A DNA stretch of 64,000 nucleotides from Pedobacter sp. HDW13 (GCF_011303555.1 NZ_CP049868.1:2046001-2110000), one strand, 5' to 3'. Positions 1-8,770 are shown, counted from the stretch's first letter. The notes: generated by a model from the letters alone, not told the origin. Made by a program: numbers and translations.

Positions 1-1170
1 TACTTCACCTACCGATTTCATTTGTAAACCAAGCTCTTTATTGGCTCCTTTAAATTTATCGAAGTTCCAGCGTGGTACTTTTACGATCACGTAATCTAAA
101 GTAGGTTCGAAATATGCAGAAGTGGTTTTGGTAATCTGGTTTTCAATTTCATCCAGATTGTAACCGATAGCCAGTTTAGCGGCAATTTTTGCAATCGGGT
201 AACCAGTTGCTTTACTTGCCAAAGCTGATGAACGTGATACACGTGGGTTAATTTCGATTGCGATGATTTCGTCATCAGCCGGGTTAACCGAGAACTGAAC
301 GTTACAACCGCCGGCAAAGTTTCCGATGGCACGCATCATTTTAATCGCCTGGTTACGCATTTCCTGGTAACAACGGTCAGATAAAGTCATGGCCGGAGCA
401 ACAGTAATCGAATCACCAGTGTGGATACCCATCGGGTCGAAGTTTTCGATCGAGCAGATAATGATTACGTTATCGTTGCTATCTCTTAACAACTCTAACT
501 CATACTCTTTCCAGCCTAAAACTGCTTTCTCTACCAAAACCTCGTGTGTTGGCGAAGCTTCTAAACCACGTTTAAGTGCAGCATCGAATTCTTCTTTTCT
601 GTGCACAAAACCACCACCAGAACCACCTAAGGTATATGATGGGCGGATTACCAATGGAAAACCAATTTCCTGAGCGGCTTCTTTACCTTCTAAGAATGAG
701 TTGGCAATTTTCGATTGAGCAACACCTACGCCTATATCAACCATTAACTGGCGGAAGGCTTCGCGGTTTTCTGTTTTCTCGATTGCATCAACATCAACCC
801 CTACAACTTTAACACCGTATCTTTCCCAAACACCGCGTTCTTCTGCTTCTTTACAAAGATTAAGTGCTGTTTGGCCTCCCATAGTTGGTAGCACGGCATC
901 AATTTTAGGTAAACTTGCATCAGCAATATGCTCTTGCAAAATCTCTTCGATCGAATCAACTGTTAACGGACGAAGGTAAACATGGTCGCCGATAACTTTA
1001 TCCGTCATAATAGTAGCCGGATTAGAGTTGATAATTGATACGGTAATCCCTTCTTCTTTTAAAGATAGGGCCGCTTGAGAACCCGAGTAATCAAATTCAC
1101 AGGCTTGGCCAATAATAATTGGTCCAGATCCGATAATTAGTACTGAGCGAATGGAAGTGTCTTTAGGCAT
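1..1170 (-). CDS. carB: Carbamoyl-phosphate synthase large subunit, N-terminal part (partial)
   Basis: The reverse-strand frame from the ATG at 1170 stays open to the window edge, giving the first 390 residues of a protein that is normally about 940-1070. It begins [20 protein letters not shown], the usual CarB start, followed by [13 protein letters not shown] and later the ATP-grasp glycine-rich stretch [13 protein letters not shown] and the metal/ATP motif [20 protein letters not shown]. CarB makes carbamoyl phosphate from bicarbonate, ATP and ammonia delivered by CarA, feeding arginine and pyrimidine synthesis in the cytoplasm. The C-terminal half and any carA neighbour lie outside the window. 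Identification is secure; only the 3' end is missing. Confidence 0.97.
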   Translation of the reverse strand, partial: MPKDTSIRSVLIIGSGPIIIGQACEFDYSGSQAALSLKEEGITVSIINSNPATIMTDKVIGDHVYLRPLTVDSIEEILQEHIADASLPKIDAVLPTMGGQTALNLCKEAEERGVWERYGVKVVGVDVDAIEKTENREAFRQLMVDIGVGVAQSKIANSFLEGKEAAQEIGFPLVIRPSYTLGGSGGGFVHRKEEFDAALKRGLEASPTHEVLVEKAVLGWKEYELELLRDSNDNVIIICSIENFDPMGIHTGDSITVAPAMTLSDRCYQEMRNQAIKMMRAIGNFAGGCNVQFSVNPADDEIIAIEINPRVSRSSALASKATGYPIAKIAAKLAIGYNLDEIENQITKTTSAYFEPTLDYVIVKVPRWNFDKFKGANKELGLQMKSVGEV

Positions 1171-1330
1171 GATAAAGCTTAAACAATAATTAAAATTCTA
1201 AAGTATTGGTTCATTTAAGAACCTTAGAAAGCAACGAGATTTAGTGCTATTGCGAAGAAAAATCCCAACTGTTCTGTCGGGATGCAAAGATACATCTTTA
1301 GCGCGATTTTAAGCTGATTTTTTTAAAATA

Positions 1331-1360
1331 AAAAAGAGGCCTTTATTCGGCCTCTTTTTT
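1331..1360 (-). terminator. Rho-independent terminator after the 1383-1700 gene
   Basis: Stem AAAAAGAGGCC / GGCCTCTTTTT with a 7-base loop. Read on the minus strand it follows the stop of the 1383-1700 gene and carries a T tract; being A/T flanked on both sides it could work in either direction. It separates that gene from carB. Confidence 0.85.
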
Positions 1361-1382
1361 ATCTTTTCTTTTGTTAAAACAC

Positions 1383-1700
1383 CTACTGTTGTAATTTAAT
1401 TTCGCCTAAATCTGTAGTAGCACTATCTTTCACTGCCACCTTTTCAATAACAGCATCTTTGTACGGCGCGTTGGCCTGTATCCAAACTGTATAAACGCCT
1501 TCTTTAAGGTTAGAAAAGGTGAAAACTCCCTGGCTCAACTGTGCCTTTAAGGTATCGGTTCCGGCTACAAGTGAAACAGAAGCAGCAGCATCTGAAGGAG
1601 TGATTTTACCAATAATTCCGCCTAACTTAATATTTGTATAGGCGATTGCCCCCAGGGCAAAAACAATGAGCAGCGCTAATATTGCACATAACTTTTTCAT
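1383..1700 (-). CDS. Small exported protein with a carboxypeptidase-regulatory-like fold
   Basis: 105 residues. Residues 4-24 form one hydrophobic segment (signal peptide or N-terminal anchor). The rest resembles a small beta-sandwich of the carboxypeptidase regulatory/SpaA type: a 'GxIxPsdAAxxVxLxxGxDTLKAxxxxGxFxFxNLKEGxYTVWIxA' pattern. Such domains are structural or adhesive modules in Bacteroidota envelope proteins. No catalytic residues are visible. It stands alone, with a terminator downstream and 420 bases of upstream spacer. The fold is inferred from the pattern only, and no specific function can be given. Confidence 0.75.
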   Translation of the reverse strand: MKKLCAILALLIVFALGAIAYTNIKLGGIIGKITPSDAAASVSLVAGTDTLKAQLSQGVFTFSNLKEGVYTVWIQANAPYKDAVIEKVAVKDSATTDLGEIKLQQ

Positions 1701-1974
1701 TGGTTTAGTTTTTAATTTTCAACTGTCTAAAATAAATAACACCAATTAGTACAAATAGTTTTAAATAATGAACAGCCAAAATTCAAAACGTACTAATAAT
1801 TATACACAATAGTAGTGCCGAAATATACAATTGTAATCTGAATGTTAATAAGTGTTAAAATAACACTAAGAAACTGCCCTCAGAAGTCAGAATTAAGTCA
1901 CGAAGTTGTGATGTTCGCAATATTGGCAATAATGTTGTAATAAGCAGAACATATATGCGTTTTGTATATACTTT

Positions 1975-2089
1975 AGACAATGATCTAAAGCTTCCTCCGC
2001 GGATTAGTTACCCGCCATGAGGATTTCTTCATAAATAGTTTGTTTGGTTTATTATCCGGTTAGAGGAGCCCTCCTCAACCGGATTTTTT
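1975..2089 (+). ncRNA. Candidate small RNA ending in a strong terminator
   Basis: There is no coding sequence on the plus strand upstream, yet a very strong plus-strand terminator ends at 2089. Ahead of it lies a second hairpin: CCTC (1994-1997) with GAGG (2019-2022) enclosing GCGG (1999-2002) with CCGC (2012-2015). Two tidy hairpins in an otherwise empty 420-base gap suggest a transcribed small RNA of roughly 110 nt. No convincing TTTG-N19-TAnnTTTG promoter was found, so the 5' end is a guess. It could instead be a leader of the 2121 gene. The remainder of the gap (1701-1974) shows nothing recognisable. Confidence 0.4.
2054..2089 (+). terminator. Strong Rho-independent terminator
   Basis: ATCCGGTT (2054-2061) pairs with AACCGGAT (2077-2084), and inside it GAGGAG pairs with CTCCTC. 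Six T follow. It lies between a gene reading left and one reading right, so it must end a transcript started in the gap. Confidence 0.85.
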
Positions 2090-2120
2090 CTTTTAAGGCA
2101 TTTTCTTTTACATTTGAACC

Positions 2121-2675
2121 TTGTCAGAATACATTTACGTGAATAAAAATATTAAAAAGATCGCCGTTGTTGGTCCCGAGAGTACAGGTAAATCAACACT
2201 GTCTCAATTATTGGCCAGGTACTATAAAGTTTCGTGGGTACCTGAGTACGCCCGCTATTATTGCGAAAACCTGGTTACAGATTATACCTTACAGGATGAG
2301 GAGAACATGTTTTATGGTCAGGTGGCACTCGAAGATGCTATCCTTGCCGTAACAGAAAGTGATTTTATTATTTGCGATACCACTTTTATAACGGTTAAAA
2401 TATGGAGCGATGAAGTGCTGGGCAAAACCCCGCAATCGGTTTTGGATACCCTACCCAAAAGGCCCTACGATTTATATCTGTTAATGGATATTGATTTGCC
2501 CTGGCAAGATGATCCGCTGCGCGATTTCCCCAACCAACGCGAATACTTTATGGAAGTATGGCATAAAGAACTAAAAGCACTCGATGCAAATTATGTAGTA
2601 ATTAGTGGCCTGGGCGATGATAGGGTGGCCAATGCTAAAAAAGCAGTTGACGATTTTTTAGCTGGATCAGCATAA
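2121..2675 (+). CDS. NadR/ribosylnicotinamide-kinase-like P-loop NTPase
   Basis: 184 residues with a Walker A motif GPESTGKST near residue 19 and a Walker-B-like stretch FIICDTTFIT, the layout of the AAA_28/NadR kinase domain. Relatives phosphorylate nicotinamide riboside. In Bacteroidota similar proteins sit beside TPP-controlled vitamin uptake genes, and here the next gene downstream has a TPP riboswitch, so a vitamin-kinase role is plausible but inferred. The start is uncertain: TTG at 2121 gives the listed length, GTG at 2139 is the alternative, and no ATG precedes the P-loop. A TACATTTG -7-like box at 2109-2116 would place transcription start very close to the start codon. Confidence 0.8.
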   Translation: MSEYIYVNKNIKKIAVVGPESTGKSTLSQLLARYYKVSWVPEYARYYCENLVTDYTLQDEENMFYGQVALEDAILAVTESDFIICDTTFITVKIWSDEVLGKTPQSVLDTLPKRPYDLYLLMDIDLPWQDDPLRDFPNQREYFMEVWHKELKALDANYVVISGLGDDRVANAKKAVDDFLAGSA

Positions 2676-2766
2676 TAAATTTTCGAATATTGCGATTACG
2701 CCGTCAATTTTTTGAACTTTTAGCCCCATAATATCACAATATCCGCCCGAATTGCCAAATATTCCC

Positions 2767-2774
2767 TACATTTG
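2767..2774 (+). promoter_or_regulatory. -7 promoter box for the TPP-controlled receptor cluster
   Basis: TACATTTG matches the Bacteroidota -7 consensus TAnnTTTG exactly and ends about 10 bases before the riboswitch aptamer, so the transcript would start almost at the aptamer. No good -33 TTTG at 19-21 bases was found, so the call rests on one box. Confidence 0.5.
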
Positions 2775-2783
2775 CACCATCAT

Positions 2784-2952
2784 TAGGGGTGCCTTGTTTA
2801 AATAAACACAAAAACAGGCTGAGAACATACCCATTGACTTGAATAACCAAATCAAAATATTCAATTTTCAAAAACTGAACATTGAAATTTGATTATTGGA
2901 ATTTTAAAGTCATGCACCTGATCCGGGTAATGCCGGCGTAGGGATTGGAGTT
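2784..2952 (+). promoter_or_regulatory. TPP riboswitch (THI element) with a long P3 extension
   Basis: Conserved THI-box parts are present in order: AGGGGTGCC (2785-2793), CTGAGA near 2819, ATACCC, then GCACCTGATCCGGGTAATGC and GGCGTAGGGA near the 3' end. Between them lies an unusually long helical insert (about 2834-2914) with nested pairs TGACTT/AAGTCA, AATCAAA/TTTGATT and TTCAAT/ATTGAA, which fits an extended P3 stem. It senses thiamine pyrophosphate and should shut down the receptor gene at 3018. The aptamer call is firm. Confidence 0.95.
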
Positions 2953-2972
2953 ATGGAAGTTTAACTAAAAAT

Positions 2973-2989
2973 CGGGGAAACCCCTTTTT
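2973..2989 (+). terminator. Possible riboswitch expression platform (short terminator)
   Basis: CGGGGAAACCCC followed by five T, between aptamer and start codon. ACCCCT (2980-2985) is also complementary to AGGGGT (2785-2790) in the 5' strand of the aptamer, so ligand-free RNA could sequester the terminator arm. The stem is short. The 13-base word GTTTAACTAAAAA is repeated on either side (2959-2971 and 2997-3009). Confidence 0.5.
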
Positions 2990-3017
2990 CCGGTTGGTTT
3001 AACTAAAAACAAGAACA

Positions 3018-5465
3018 TTGAAAAATTTACTATTTGCAGCGCTTGTTGCAATATTGCCTTTCTTTGCATCGGCACAACTTGCTGTTACCGGCAAGGTAAC
3101 GGACCAAAACCGTAATGCCCTACCTGGGGCCACCGTTAAAATAAAAAATAAGAAAACCATTGTATTGAGCGATGCAGGCGGAAACTTCACCCTATCAAAC
3201 CTCGCTGATGGAAAATATACCTTTGTAGTGAGTTATGTTGGGTACAAAACTGAAGAAAAAACAGTAACCCTTTCGCAAAACAGTACGATAGATTTCTCTT
3301 TAACCGCGCAGAATTTTCTGGCCGATGAAGTGATTGTAAGGGCAACAAGGGCCACCGAAAAATCGGCAACTACTTATAAGAACATTGGCAAAGAAGAAAT
3401 CCAGCAAAATAACTTTGGCCAGGATTTACCTTTTATTTTACAGAATACTCCAGGTGTGGTAGTTAATTCGGATGCAGGTGCTGGCGTTGGTTATACCGGA
3501 ATCCGCATACGGGGAAGCGACAATAGCCGCATTAACGTAACGGTTAACGGTATTCCAATTAACGATAGCGAAAGTCAGGGAACATTTTACGTAAACATGC
3601 CCGATTTTGCTTCATCAGTTGATAATGTTCAGATTCAGCGAGGAGTAGGTACTTCGACCAATGGAGCCGGTGCTTTTGGTGCCAGCTTAAACATCCAGAC
3701 TACCGCCAGCGAAACCGAACCTTATGCAGAAGTAAATAGCACTTATGGTAGTTTTGACACCTGGAAAAACACCGTAAAAGTTGGAACAGGCTTAATTAAC
3801 AACCGTTTTAGTTTCGATGGCCGTTTATCGAGAATCAGTTCTGATGGCTATGTAGATCGTGGTTCATCTTTACTTAAATCTTATTTCCTTTCAGGTGCAT
3901 ACCATGGCAACAAGGATTTATTGCGCGTAAATGTTTTCTCTGGTAACGAAAAAACTTATCAGTCGTGGAATGGCATTCCGCAATCGCGTTTAGAAAATGA
4001 TGTGGCTGGCATGAATGCCTATATAGCCCGGAATGAGCTTAGCGCGGAAGACGCAGCTAACCTGTTAAACTCAGGAAGAAGATATAACAGTTTCTTATAC
4101 AATAACCAAACTGATAATTATGTTCAAAACCATTATCAGTTAATTTATGCGAGACAGTTCTCTGATCAGTTCTCTTTTAACGGAGCGCTACACTATACCC
4201 AGGGCTCAGGCTACTACGAAGAATACCGTGTGCAGGATCAACTAAAAAATTACGGCTTAAATCCGGTTGTTATTGCCGGTGGTACGCCAATTACCAAAAC
4301 AGATTTGATTCGCCGCCGCTGGTTAGATAACGACTTTTATGGCGTTACCTATGCGTTTAACTATGTTCCGCAAAAGAACCTCAACTTTACGCTTGGTGGT
4401 GCATATAACGAATATAAAGGTGCACACTTTGGACAGGTTATCTGGGCACAATATGCCTCAAACGGCAATATAGACAGGCATTATTATGATAACGATGGCT
4501 TTAAAACAGACTTCAACACCTATGCTAAGGTTAACTACAGCCCTATAGAATCGTTAAGCTTGTTTGCTGATTTACAATACCGCCGCGTTTATTACGATAT
4601 CGCCGGAACTGAAAACAAATTGAATTCACTCGCCATAAATAAAACTTTAAATTTCTTTAATCCTAAGTTTGGCGCTACTTACTTCATCAATCCCGAAAGT
4701 AATGTATATGCCTCATTCAGCGTGGCTAACAAAGAACCTAACCGTGATGATTATACCGATGCTTCGGTAGCAGGTATTTCGCCTAAACCAGAACGCTTAA
4801 GTGATATAGAATTGGGATACAGATATAAAGACGACAAATTAAACATCGGCGCAAATGCTTATGGTATGTTCTATAAAAACCAGTTGGTGGTTACCGGCCA
4901 AATAAATGATGTTGGAGCCAGTTATCGCCAGAATGTTGATAAAAGTTACCGTTTGGGTATAGAGCTGGATGGTGCCTACACCATCAGTAAACAGTTTATA
5001 TTAAACGCCAACGCTGCATTAAGCCGCAACAAAATCAAGAATTTTACGGAGTATTATGATGATTACGATAATGGCGGCAAGGTAGTAAACAACTACGAAC
5101 TTCCCGATATTTCGTACTCACCGCGTGCCGTACTTTTTGGCGAACTGGTCTACAAGCCGGTTAGTGGTTTTGCGGTAGCCTTACAAAGCAAATATGTAAG
5201 CAAGCAGTATTTAGATAACACCCAAAATAACGATCGTACAATAAATGGTTATTGGGTAAGTAATGCACGTTTAGGTTACGATTTCAAATTTGCCGGGGTT
5301 AAGAACATTAATCTGGGTTTATTGGTCAATAATATTTTTGATAAACGCTACGAGAACAATGGTTATACTTATGGCTACCAATTGGGCGGCAGCAGGGTTA
5401 CCGAAAACTTCTTTTATCCACAGGCAGGAACCAACTTTTTATTAAGCCTGAATGTGAAGTTTTAA
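3018..5465 (+). CDS. TonB-dependent outer-membrane receptor, probably for thiamine
   Basis: 815 residues: signal peptide (1-19, ending FASAQ), carboxypeptidase-regulatory-like domain (about 20-95, GKVTDQNRNALPGATVKI), plug domain (about 110-225, with GIRIRGSDNSRINVTVNGIP) and a 22-strand-type barrel ending in an aromatic-rich strand with terminal Phe (LLSLNVKF). It imports a ligand across the outer membrane using TonB energy. The TPP riboswitch directly upstream and thiamine genes downstream make thiamine or a precursor the likely ligand. The start is TTG at 3018, chosen because it gives a perfect signal peptide. Substrate is inferred from regulation. Confidence 0.92.
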   Translation: MKNLLFAALVAILPFFASAQLAVTGKVTDQNRNALPGATVKIKNKKTIVLSDAGGNFTLSNLADGKYTFVVSYVGYKTEEKTVTLSQNSTIDFSLTAQNFLADEVIVRATRATEKSATTYKNIGKEEIQQNNFGQDLPFILQNTPGVVVNSDAGAGVGYTGIRIRGSDNSRINVTVNGIPINDSESQGTFYVNMPDFASSVDNVQIQRGVGTSTNGAGAFGASLNIQTTASETEPYAEVNSTYGSFDTWKNTVKVGTGLINNRFSFDGRLSRISSDGYVDRGSSLLKSYFLSGAYHGNKDLLRVNVFSGNEKTYQSWNGIPQSRLENDVAGMNAYIARNELSAEDAANLLNSGRRYNSFLYNNQTDNYVQNHYQLIYARQFSDQFSFNGALHYTQGSGYYEEYRVQDQLKNYGLNPVVIAGGTPITKTDLIRRRWLDNDFYGVTYAFNYVPQKNLNFTLGGAYNEYKGAHFGQVIWAQYASNGNIDRHYYDNDGFKTDFNTYAKVNYSPIESLSLFADLQYRRVYYDIAGTENKLNSLAINKTLNFFNPKFGATYFINPESNVYASFSVANKEPNRDDYTDASVAGISPKPERLSDIELGYRYKDDKLNIGANAYGMFYKNQLVVTGQINDVGASYRQNVDKSYRLGIELDGAYTISKQFILNANAALSRNKIKNFTEYYDDYDNGGKVVNNYELPDISYSPRAVLFGELVYKPVSGFAVALQSKYVSKQYLDNTQNNDRTINGYWVSNARLGYDFKFAGVKNINLGLLVNNIFDKRYENNGYTYGYQLGGSRVTENFFYPQAGTNFLLSLNVKF

Positions 5466-5510
5466 GAAAGCCCGAAAGCTGAAAGGCTAAAGCATAAAGA
5501 CCAAAGTATA

Positions 5511-5549
5511 AAATCGCCATTGAGGACAAACGCTCAATGGCGATTTTGT
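5511..5549 (+). terminator. Rho-independent terminator after the receptor gene
   Basis: AAATCGCCATTGAG (5511-5524) pairs over 14 bases with CTCAATGGCGATTT (5533-5546). The 3' arm supplies the T-rich end. It may limit read-through into the ThiE-like gene at 5586. Confidence 0.85.
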
Positions 5550-5585
5550 TTATATTGCAACCCCGATCCAGAACAATAGTTTAAC

Positions 5586-6230
5586 ATGAAATACATCGAA
5601 AAGCTCCACTACATCACACACGACATTCCACACCTCTCGCACATAGAGCAGGCACAACTGGCATGCGAAGCAGGAGCAAAGTGGATACAGTACCGTTGCT
5701 TGAGCAAAACCGATGAAGCACTTTTGGCCGATATAAATACCATTGCCGAAACCTGCGATGATTGGGGTACTACACTAATCGTTACCAATCACATTCATTT
5801 AAATGGCAAGGCCGATATACAGGGCTTTCATATTGAGGATATGGATGCAGATTTCGCTGCTATCCGCAACCAGATTGGCAACGATATTACGCTGGGTGGA
5901 TCGGCAAATGCGATAGAAAACTTAATTCGTTTAGCTAAGCAGGGCGTAGATTATGCGGGCTTCGGGCCATTTGCTACAACCGAAACCAAGCCAAACAATT
6001 TGCCTCTGTTAGGAGTAGAAGGTTATTACAAAGCAGTGCAAGAACTTAAAGCGGCAAACATTCAACTACCCGTTTTGGCGGTAGGCGGCATTAAAATTTA
6101 CGATGCTGAAGCCTTAATGCAAACCGGTGTTTATGGTATTGCCGTTTCCGGAGCGATAAATTTTGCCGATGATTTTATAGAAGCTTATCAGGATTTTTAC
6201 ACTTCAATTAAAGAAAATGCTGTGAATTAG
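5586..6230 (+). CDS. ThiE/TenI-fold protein, divergent thiamine phosphate synthase paralogue
   Basis: 214 residues with the ThiE/TenI TIM-barrel pattern: AKWIQYRCLSK, then GVDYAGFGPFATTETKPN and VLAVGGI and GVYGIAVSGAI. Canonical ThiE couples HMP pyrophosphate to thiazole phosphate. Here the usual 'NDxxxLA...GVHLGQ' block is replaced by TNHIHLNGKADIQGFHIED, so the VND and HLG residues that hold Mg and pyrophosphate are altered. A second, canonical ThiE is encoded at 57549, which suggests this copy has a specialised or TenI-like role in salvage. It follows the TPP-controlled receptor after a terminator. The family call is firm; activity is open. Confidence 0.85.
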   Translation: MKYIEKLHYITHDIPHLSHIEQAQLACEAGAKWIQYRCLSKTDEALLADINTIAETCDDWGTTLIVTNHIHLNGKADIQGFHIEDMDADFAAIRNQIGNDITLGGSANAIENLIRLAKQGVDYAGFGPFATTETKPNNLPLLGVEGYYKAVQELKAANIQLPVLAVGGIKIYDAEALMQTGVYGIAVSGAINFADDFIEAYQDFYTSIKENAVN

Positions 6231-6290
6231 CTACTTGTAATTTGAATACGCGTTAGATATTTTTTAGTTTTGGGATAAACCGAAACCAAT

Positions 6291-7583
6291 ATGTCAGAAA
6301 ACGCTCTTCAAAACAATGCCCACTGGGGTGTTTTAAAAAAAATCTCTTTTAGGTTCTTCTCCATTTTATTGCCGCTGTTTATTTTCCTGAACAATAACGG
6401 GGCTTTTCCTTTTATATCAGGCCTGCTGCAATTGCCAGCGCTGGTCCTTCACAAGTTTATCCCGTGGTTTTCTGAACATGTTATTCATTATAAGTACGAT
6501 TTTAAAATTTATACCAATGGCAGCGGCGATACATCCTACGATTGGATATTGCTGCTTTTTATATTTCTTGTTTCACTAACGGGCTGTATCATTTGGTCTC
6601 TTTTCGACCGCAAGCGCAAGAGTTATAATGCTGCTTATTATTGGCTGGTAGTCCTGATCAGGTTTTACCTGGCTTTTACCCTCGTGCTATACGGCTTAAT
6701 CAAAGTCATTAAACTCCAGTTTCCCGATCCTTCTTTAAACCGTCTGCTCCAACCTTTTGGCGATGCATCGCCTATGGGCCTGGCATGGACTTTCCTTGGG
6801 TTCTCCAAAGGCTACAATATTTTCATGGGCATTATAGAAGTTTCTGCAGTGTTACTCTTATTTCGCCGAACCATAATTGTAGGCGCTTTTCTATCACTTG
6901 CAGCAACTGCTCATGTAATGTCGATGAATTACTTCTTCGATGTGCCCGTAAAATTACTCTCTACAGCCCTTGTTGTGATGAGCCTTTTTATATTGGCACC
7001 TCATTTCTTAAAATTATACCGTTTCTTTATTCAATATGAAAGTGCGCAATTAGATAAGATGTACAAGCCAGTTTTTAAAAAGCGATGGCTCTACTTTTCG
7101 GCTTATGGCATAAAATACCTGTACATAACAGTTTCCTTTGGTACTTTATTGTATACGTTTAACCAGCAAAGAAAAACTTACGGCGGCGATGCACCCAAAC
7201 CATTTTTATATGGCATTTACAATGTAGAAAGCATGAGGCTTAAAGGCAAAACACTTCAACCTTTAACTACCGATAGCACCCGGTGGAAACAAATGGTGAT
7301 TAACTATTCTGGTTATGCCCGTATAAAAACAATGAACGACAGTACCTTTAACTTCTCAACAGTGTTTAATACAAAAAAGCGGGAGCTCACATTAGGCTCG
7401 GTAGATAAGGAGTCCGCTCAATATATTTTAACTTACCAGCTTATTGGAAAAGACAAACTGATTATTTCTGGCCTAAAAGGCAAAGATTCTATCACAGTTA
7501 GTTTTAAAAAGAAGGATCTGAAAGATTTTAGGTTAATTAACAGGGGCTTTCGCTGGGTAAATGAATATCCTTACAACCGTTAA
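6291..7583 (+). CDS. DoxX-like polytopic membrane protein with a C-terminal soluble domain
   Basis: 430 residues. Hydrophobic segments cluster around residues 22-45, 84-106, 117-140, 165-190, 195-235 and 272-290, followed by a 140-residue soluble tail. The central part resembles DoxX/DoxD-type membrane proteins, which are often tied to redox or sulfur chemistry, but no diagnostic motif was found. It lies between a ThiE-like and a TPK-like gene. A role in thiamine precursor uptake would be pure inference from position. Codon use looks like that of its neighbours. Confidence 0.7.
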   Translation: MSENALQNNAHWGVLKKISFRFFSILLPLFIFLNNNGAFPFISGLLQLPALVLHKFIPWFSEHVIHYKYDFKIYTNGSGDTSYDWILLLFIFLVSLTGCIIWSLFDRKRKSYNAAYYWLVVLIRFYLAFTLVLYGLIKVIKLQFPDPSLNRLLQPFGDASPMGLAWTFLGFSKGYNIFMGIIEVSAVLLLFRRTIIVGAFLSLAATAHVMSMNYFFDVPVKLLSTALVVMSLFILAPHFLKLYRFFIQYESAQLDKMYKPVFKKRWLYFSAYGIKYLYITVSFGTLLYTFNQQRKTYGGDAPKPFLYGIYNVESMRLKGKTLQPLTTDSTRWKQMVINYSGYARIKTMNDSTFNFSTVFNTKKRELTLGSVDKESAQYILTYQLIGKDKLIISGLKGKDSITVSFKKKDLKDFRLINRGFRWVNEYPYNR

Positions 7584-7646
7584 CCATTTTACATCTGGTT
7601 GATTCTTCGTACACCATACTTAATGTGATTTTTTTATATTCGCAAC

Positions 7647-8207
7647 ATGTCATCACATCACATTGTAAAAGAGAAACAAGAACCAGCTTTGTATATCGAC
7701 GAGCTTGGCAATTTTAACGAAGAGTTTTTAGGACAGCTTTTGGAATGGAGCCCAACACTTTTGGTTAATGGCAACAACTACGACAAAATAGTCTCATTAG
7801 GCCTGAAGGTAGATGTTTTGGTAAACGGCACCAATCACGACGTTCAGGAAGATACCAAAGTTGTTCAGGGCCCGGTTGATGCATTAATGGTAGCTATCAA
7901 CTTCTTATTTGAAGAAAAATATCCGGCAGTTAACGTGATTGCCCAAAAGTTCGACTTAGAAAAATTCGCAGGATTTGAAGATAAAATTAACCTGGTAGTA
8001 TTTACAGAAAGAGCTAAACACTATCCTATTAAATCGGGCTTTTCTGTTTGGAAACCTGCTGGCAGCGAATTCTTAATTCACGGTAACCGTTACCTGGAGG
8101 TAACCAACCTGATGCAAACCGAAGAAGAAGTTTTCGAAGTGGTGAACGATGGCTTTGTAGAATTTACCTTTTCTGGACAACCTATTTTTATTAGCGAACC
8201 GATATGA
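7647..8207 (+). CDS. Thiamine pyrophosphokinase-like protein
   Basis: 186 residues. The layout recalls bacterial thiamine pyrophosphokinases: an N-terminal half with LLVNGNNYDKIVSLGLKVDV and a 'DALMVAINFLFEEKYP' segment, then a small beta-rich C-terminal domain. The classic GDFDS and KDxTD signatures are weak or missing (VDVLVNGTNHD in place of DxxxGDFDS), so catalysis is uncertain. TPK converts thiamine plus ATP to TPP, which would complete a salvage pathway behind the TonB receptor. It overlaps the next gene by four bases (ATGA), implying translational coupling. The call leans on my memory of similar Sphingobacteriaceae annotations and on context. Confidence 0.55.
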   Translation: MSSHHIVKEKQEPALYIDELGNFNEEFLGQLLEWSPTLLVNGNNYDKIVSLGLKVDVLVNGTNHDVQEDTKVVQGPVDALMVAINFLFEEKYPAVNVIAQKFDLEKFAGFEDKINLVVFTERAKHYPIKSGFSVWKPAGSEFLIHGNRYLEVTNLMQTEEEVFEVVNDGFVEFTFSGQPIFISEPI

Positions 8208-8698
8208 TTACCCTTAGAAAAGCAAAAGAACAGGATATAGAAATCATCAGGGATATTGCCGCAGCAACCTGGCCATCAACCTATCTGGATATTATTGGTC
8301 AGGCTCAGATTGATTATATGTTAGATAAAATGTACAACCAGGGCGAGCTGCTGAAACAATTGATGGAAGGCCATATTTTTTTGATTGCCGAAGAAGGCGA
8401 AAATCAATATGGTTTTGCGGGCTATTCCATTATCGGCCACGAAGAACGTATTTACAAATTACACAAACTATATGTGCTGCCATCAGCTCATGGTAAAGGC
8501 GTAGGTAAGATTTTGATTAACGAGGTTTTTAATCAGATAAAAGATGCCGGAGGAACGGCTTTACAGCTTAATGTTAACAAACACAATAAGGCTAAAGACT
8601 TTTACTTAAAAGGGGGCTTTACCATTAAAGAATCTGTAAAACTCGATATTGGCGAGGGGTATGTTATGGACGATTATGTAATGGAATATAAATTCTAA
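8204..8698 (+). CDS. GNAT-family N-acetyltransferase
   Basis: 164 residues. The GNAT core is clear: IYKLHKLYVLPSAHGKGVGKILI carries the acetyl-CoA pyrophosphate-binding (Q/R)xxGxG/A loop, here HGKGVGK near residues 96-102, followed by LNVNKHNKAKDFYLKGGF, typical of motif B. These enzymes acetylate small amines or proteins; the substrate cannot be read from sequence. It overlaps the TPK-like gene by four bases and probably shares its transcript. A hairpin lies just after the stop. Confidence 0.92.
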   Translation: MITLRKAKEQDIEIIRDIAAATWPSTYLDIIGQAQIDYMLDKMYNQGELLKQLMEGHIFLIAEEGENQYGFAGYSIIGHEERIYKLHKLYVLPSAHGKGVGKILINEVFNQIKDAGGTALQLNVNKHNKAKDFYLKGGFTIKESVKLDIGEGYVMDDYVMEYKF

Positions 8699-8739
8699 AT
8701 TACTATCTCGGATAGCCGTAAGCAACATAAATACTTTTA

Positions 8740-8770
8740 TACGCCTTTCATGAAAATGAGGGGCGTTTTC
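8740..8770 (+). terminator. Probable terminator after the GNAT gene
   Basis: ACGCC (8741-8745) pairs with GGCGT (8762-8766), with TTTCATGAAA self-complementary inside, then TTTTC. The stem is short, so the call is moderate. Confidence 0.55.

Noticed and set aside
389..812. Two plus-strand frames at the left end
   Set aside because: Antisense of carB, whose own frame is open to the edge and clearly conserved.
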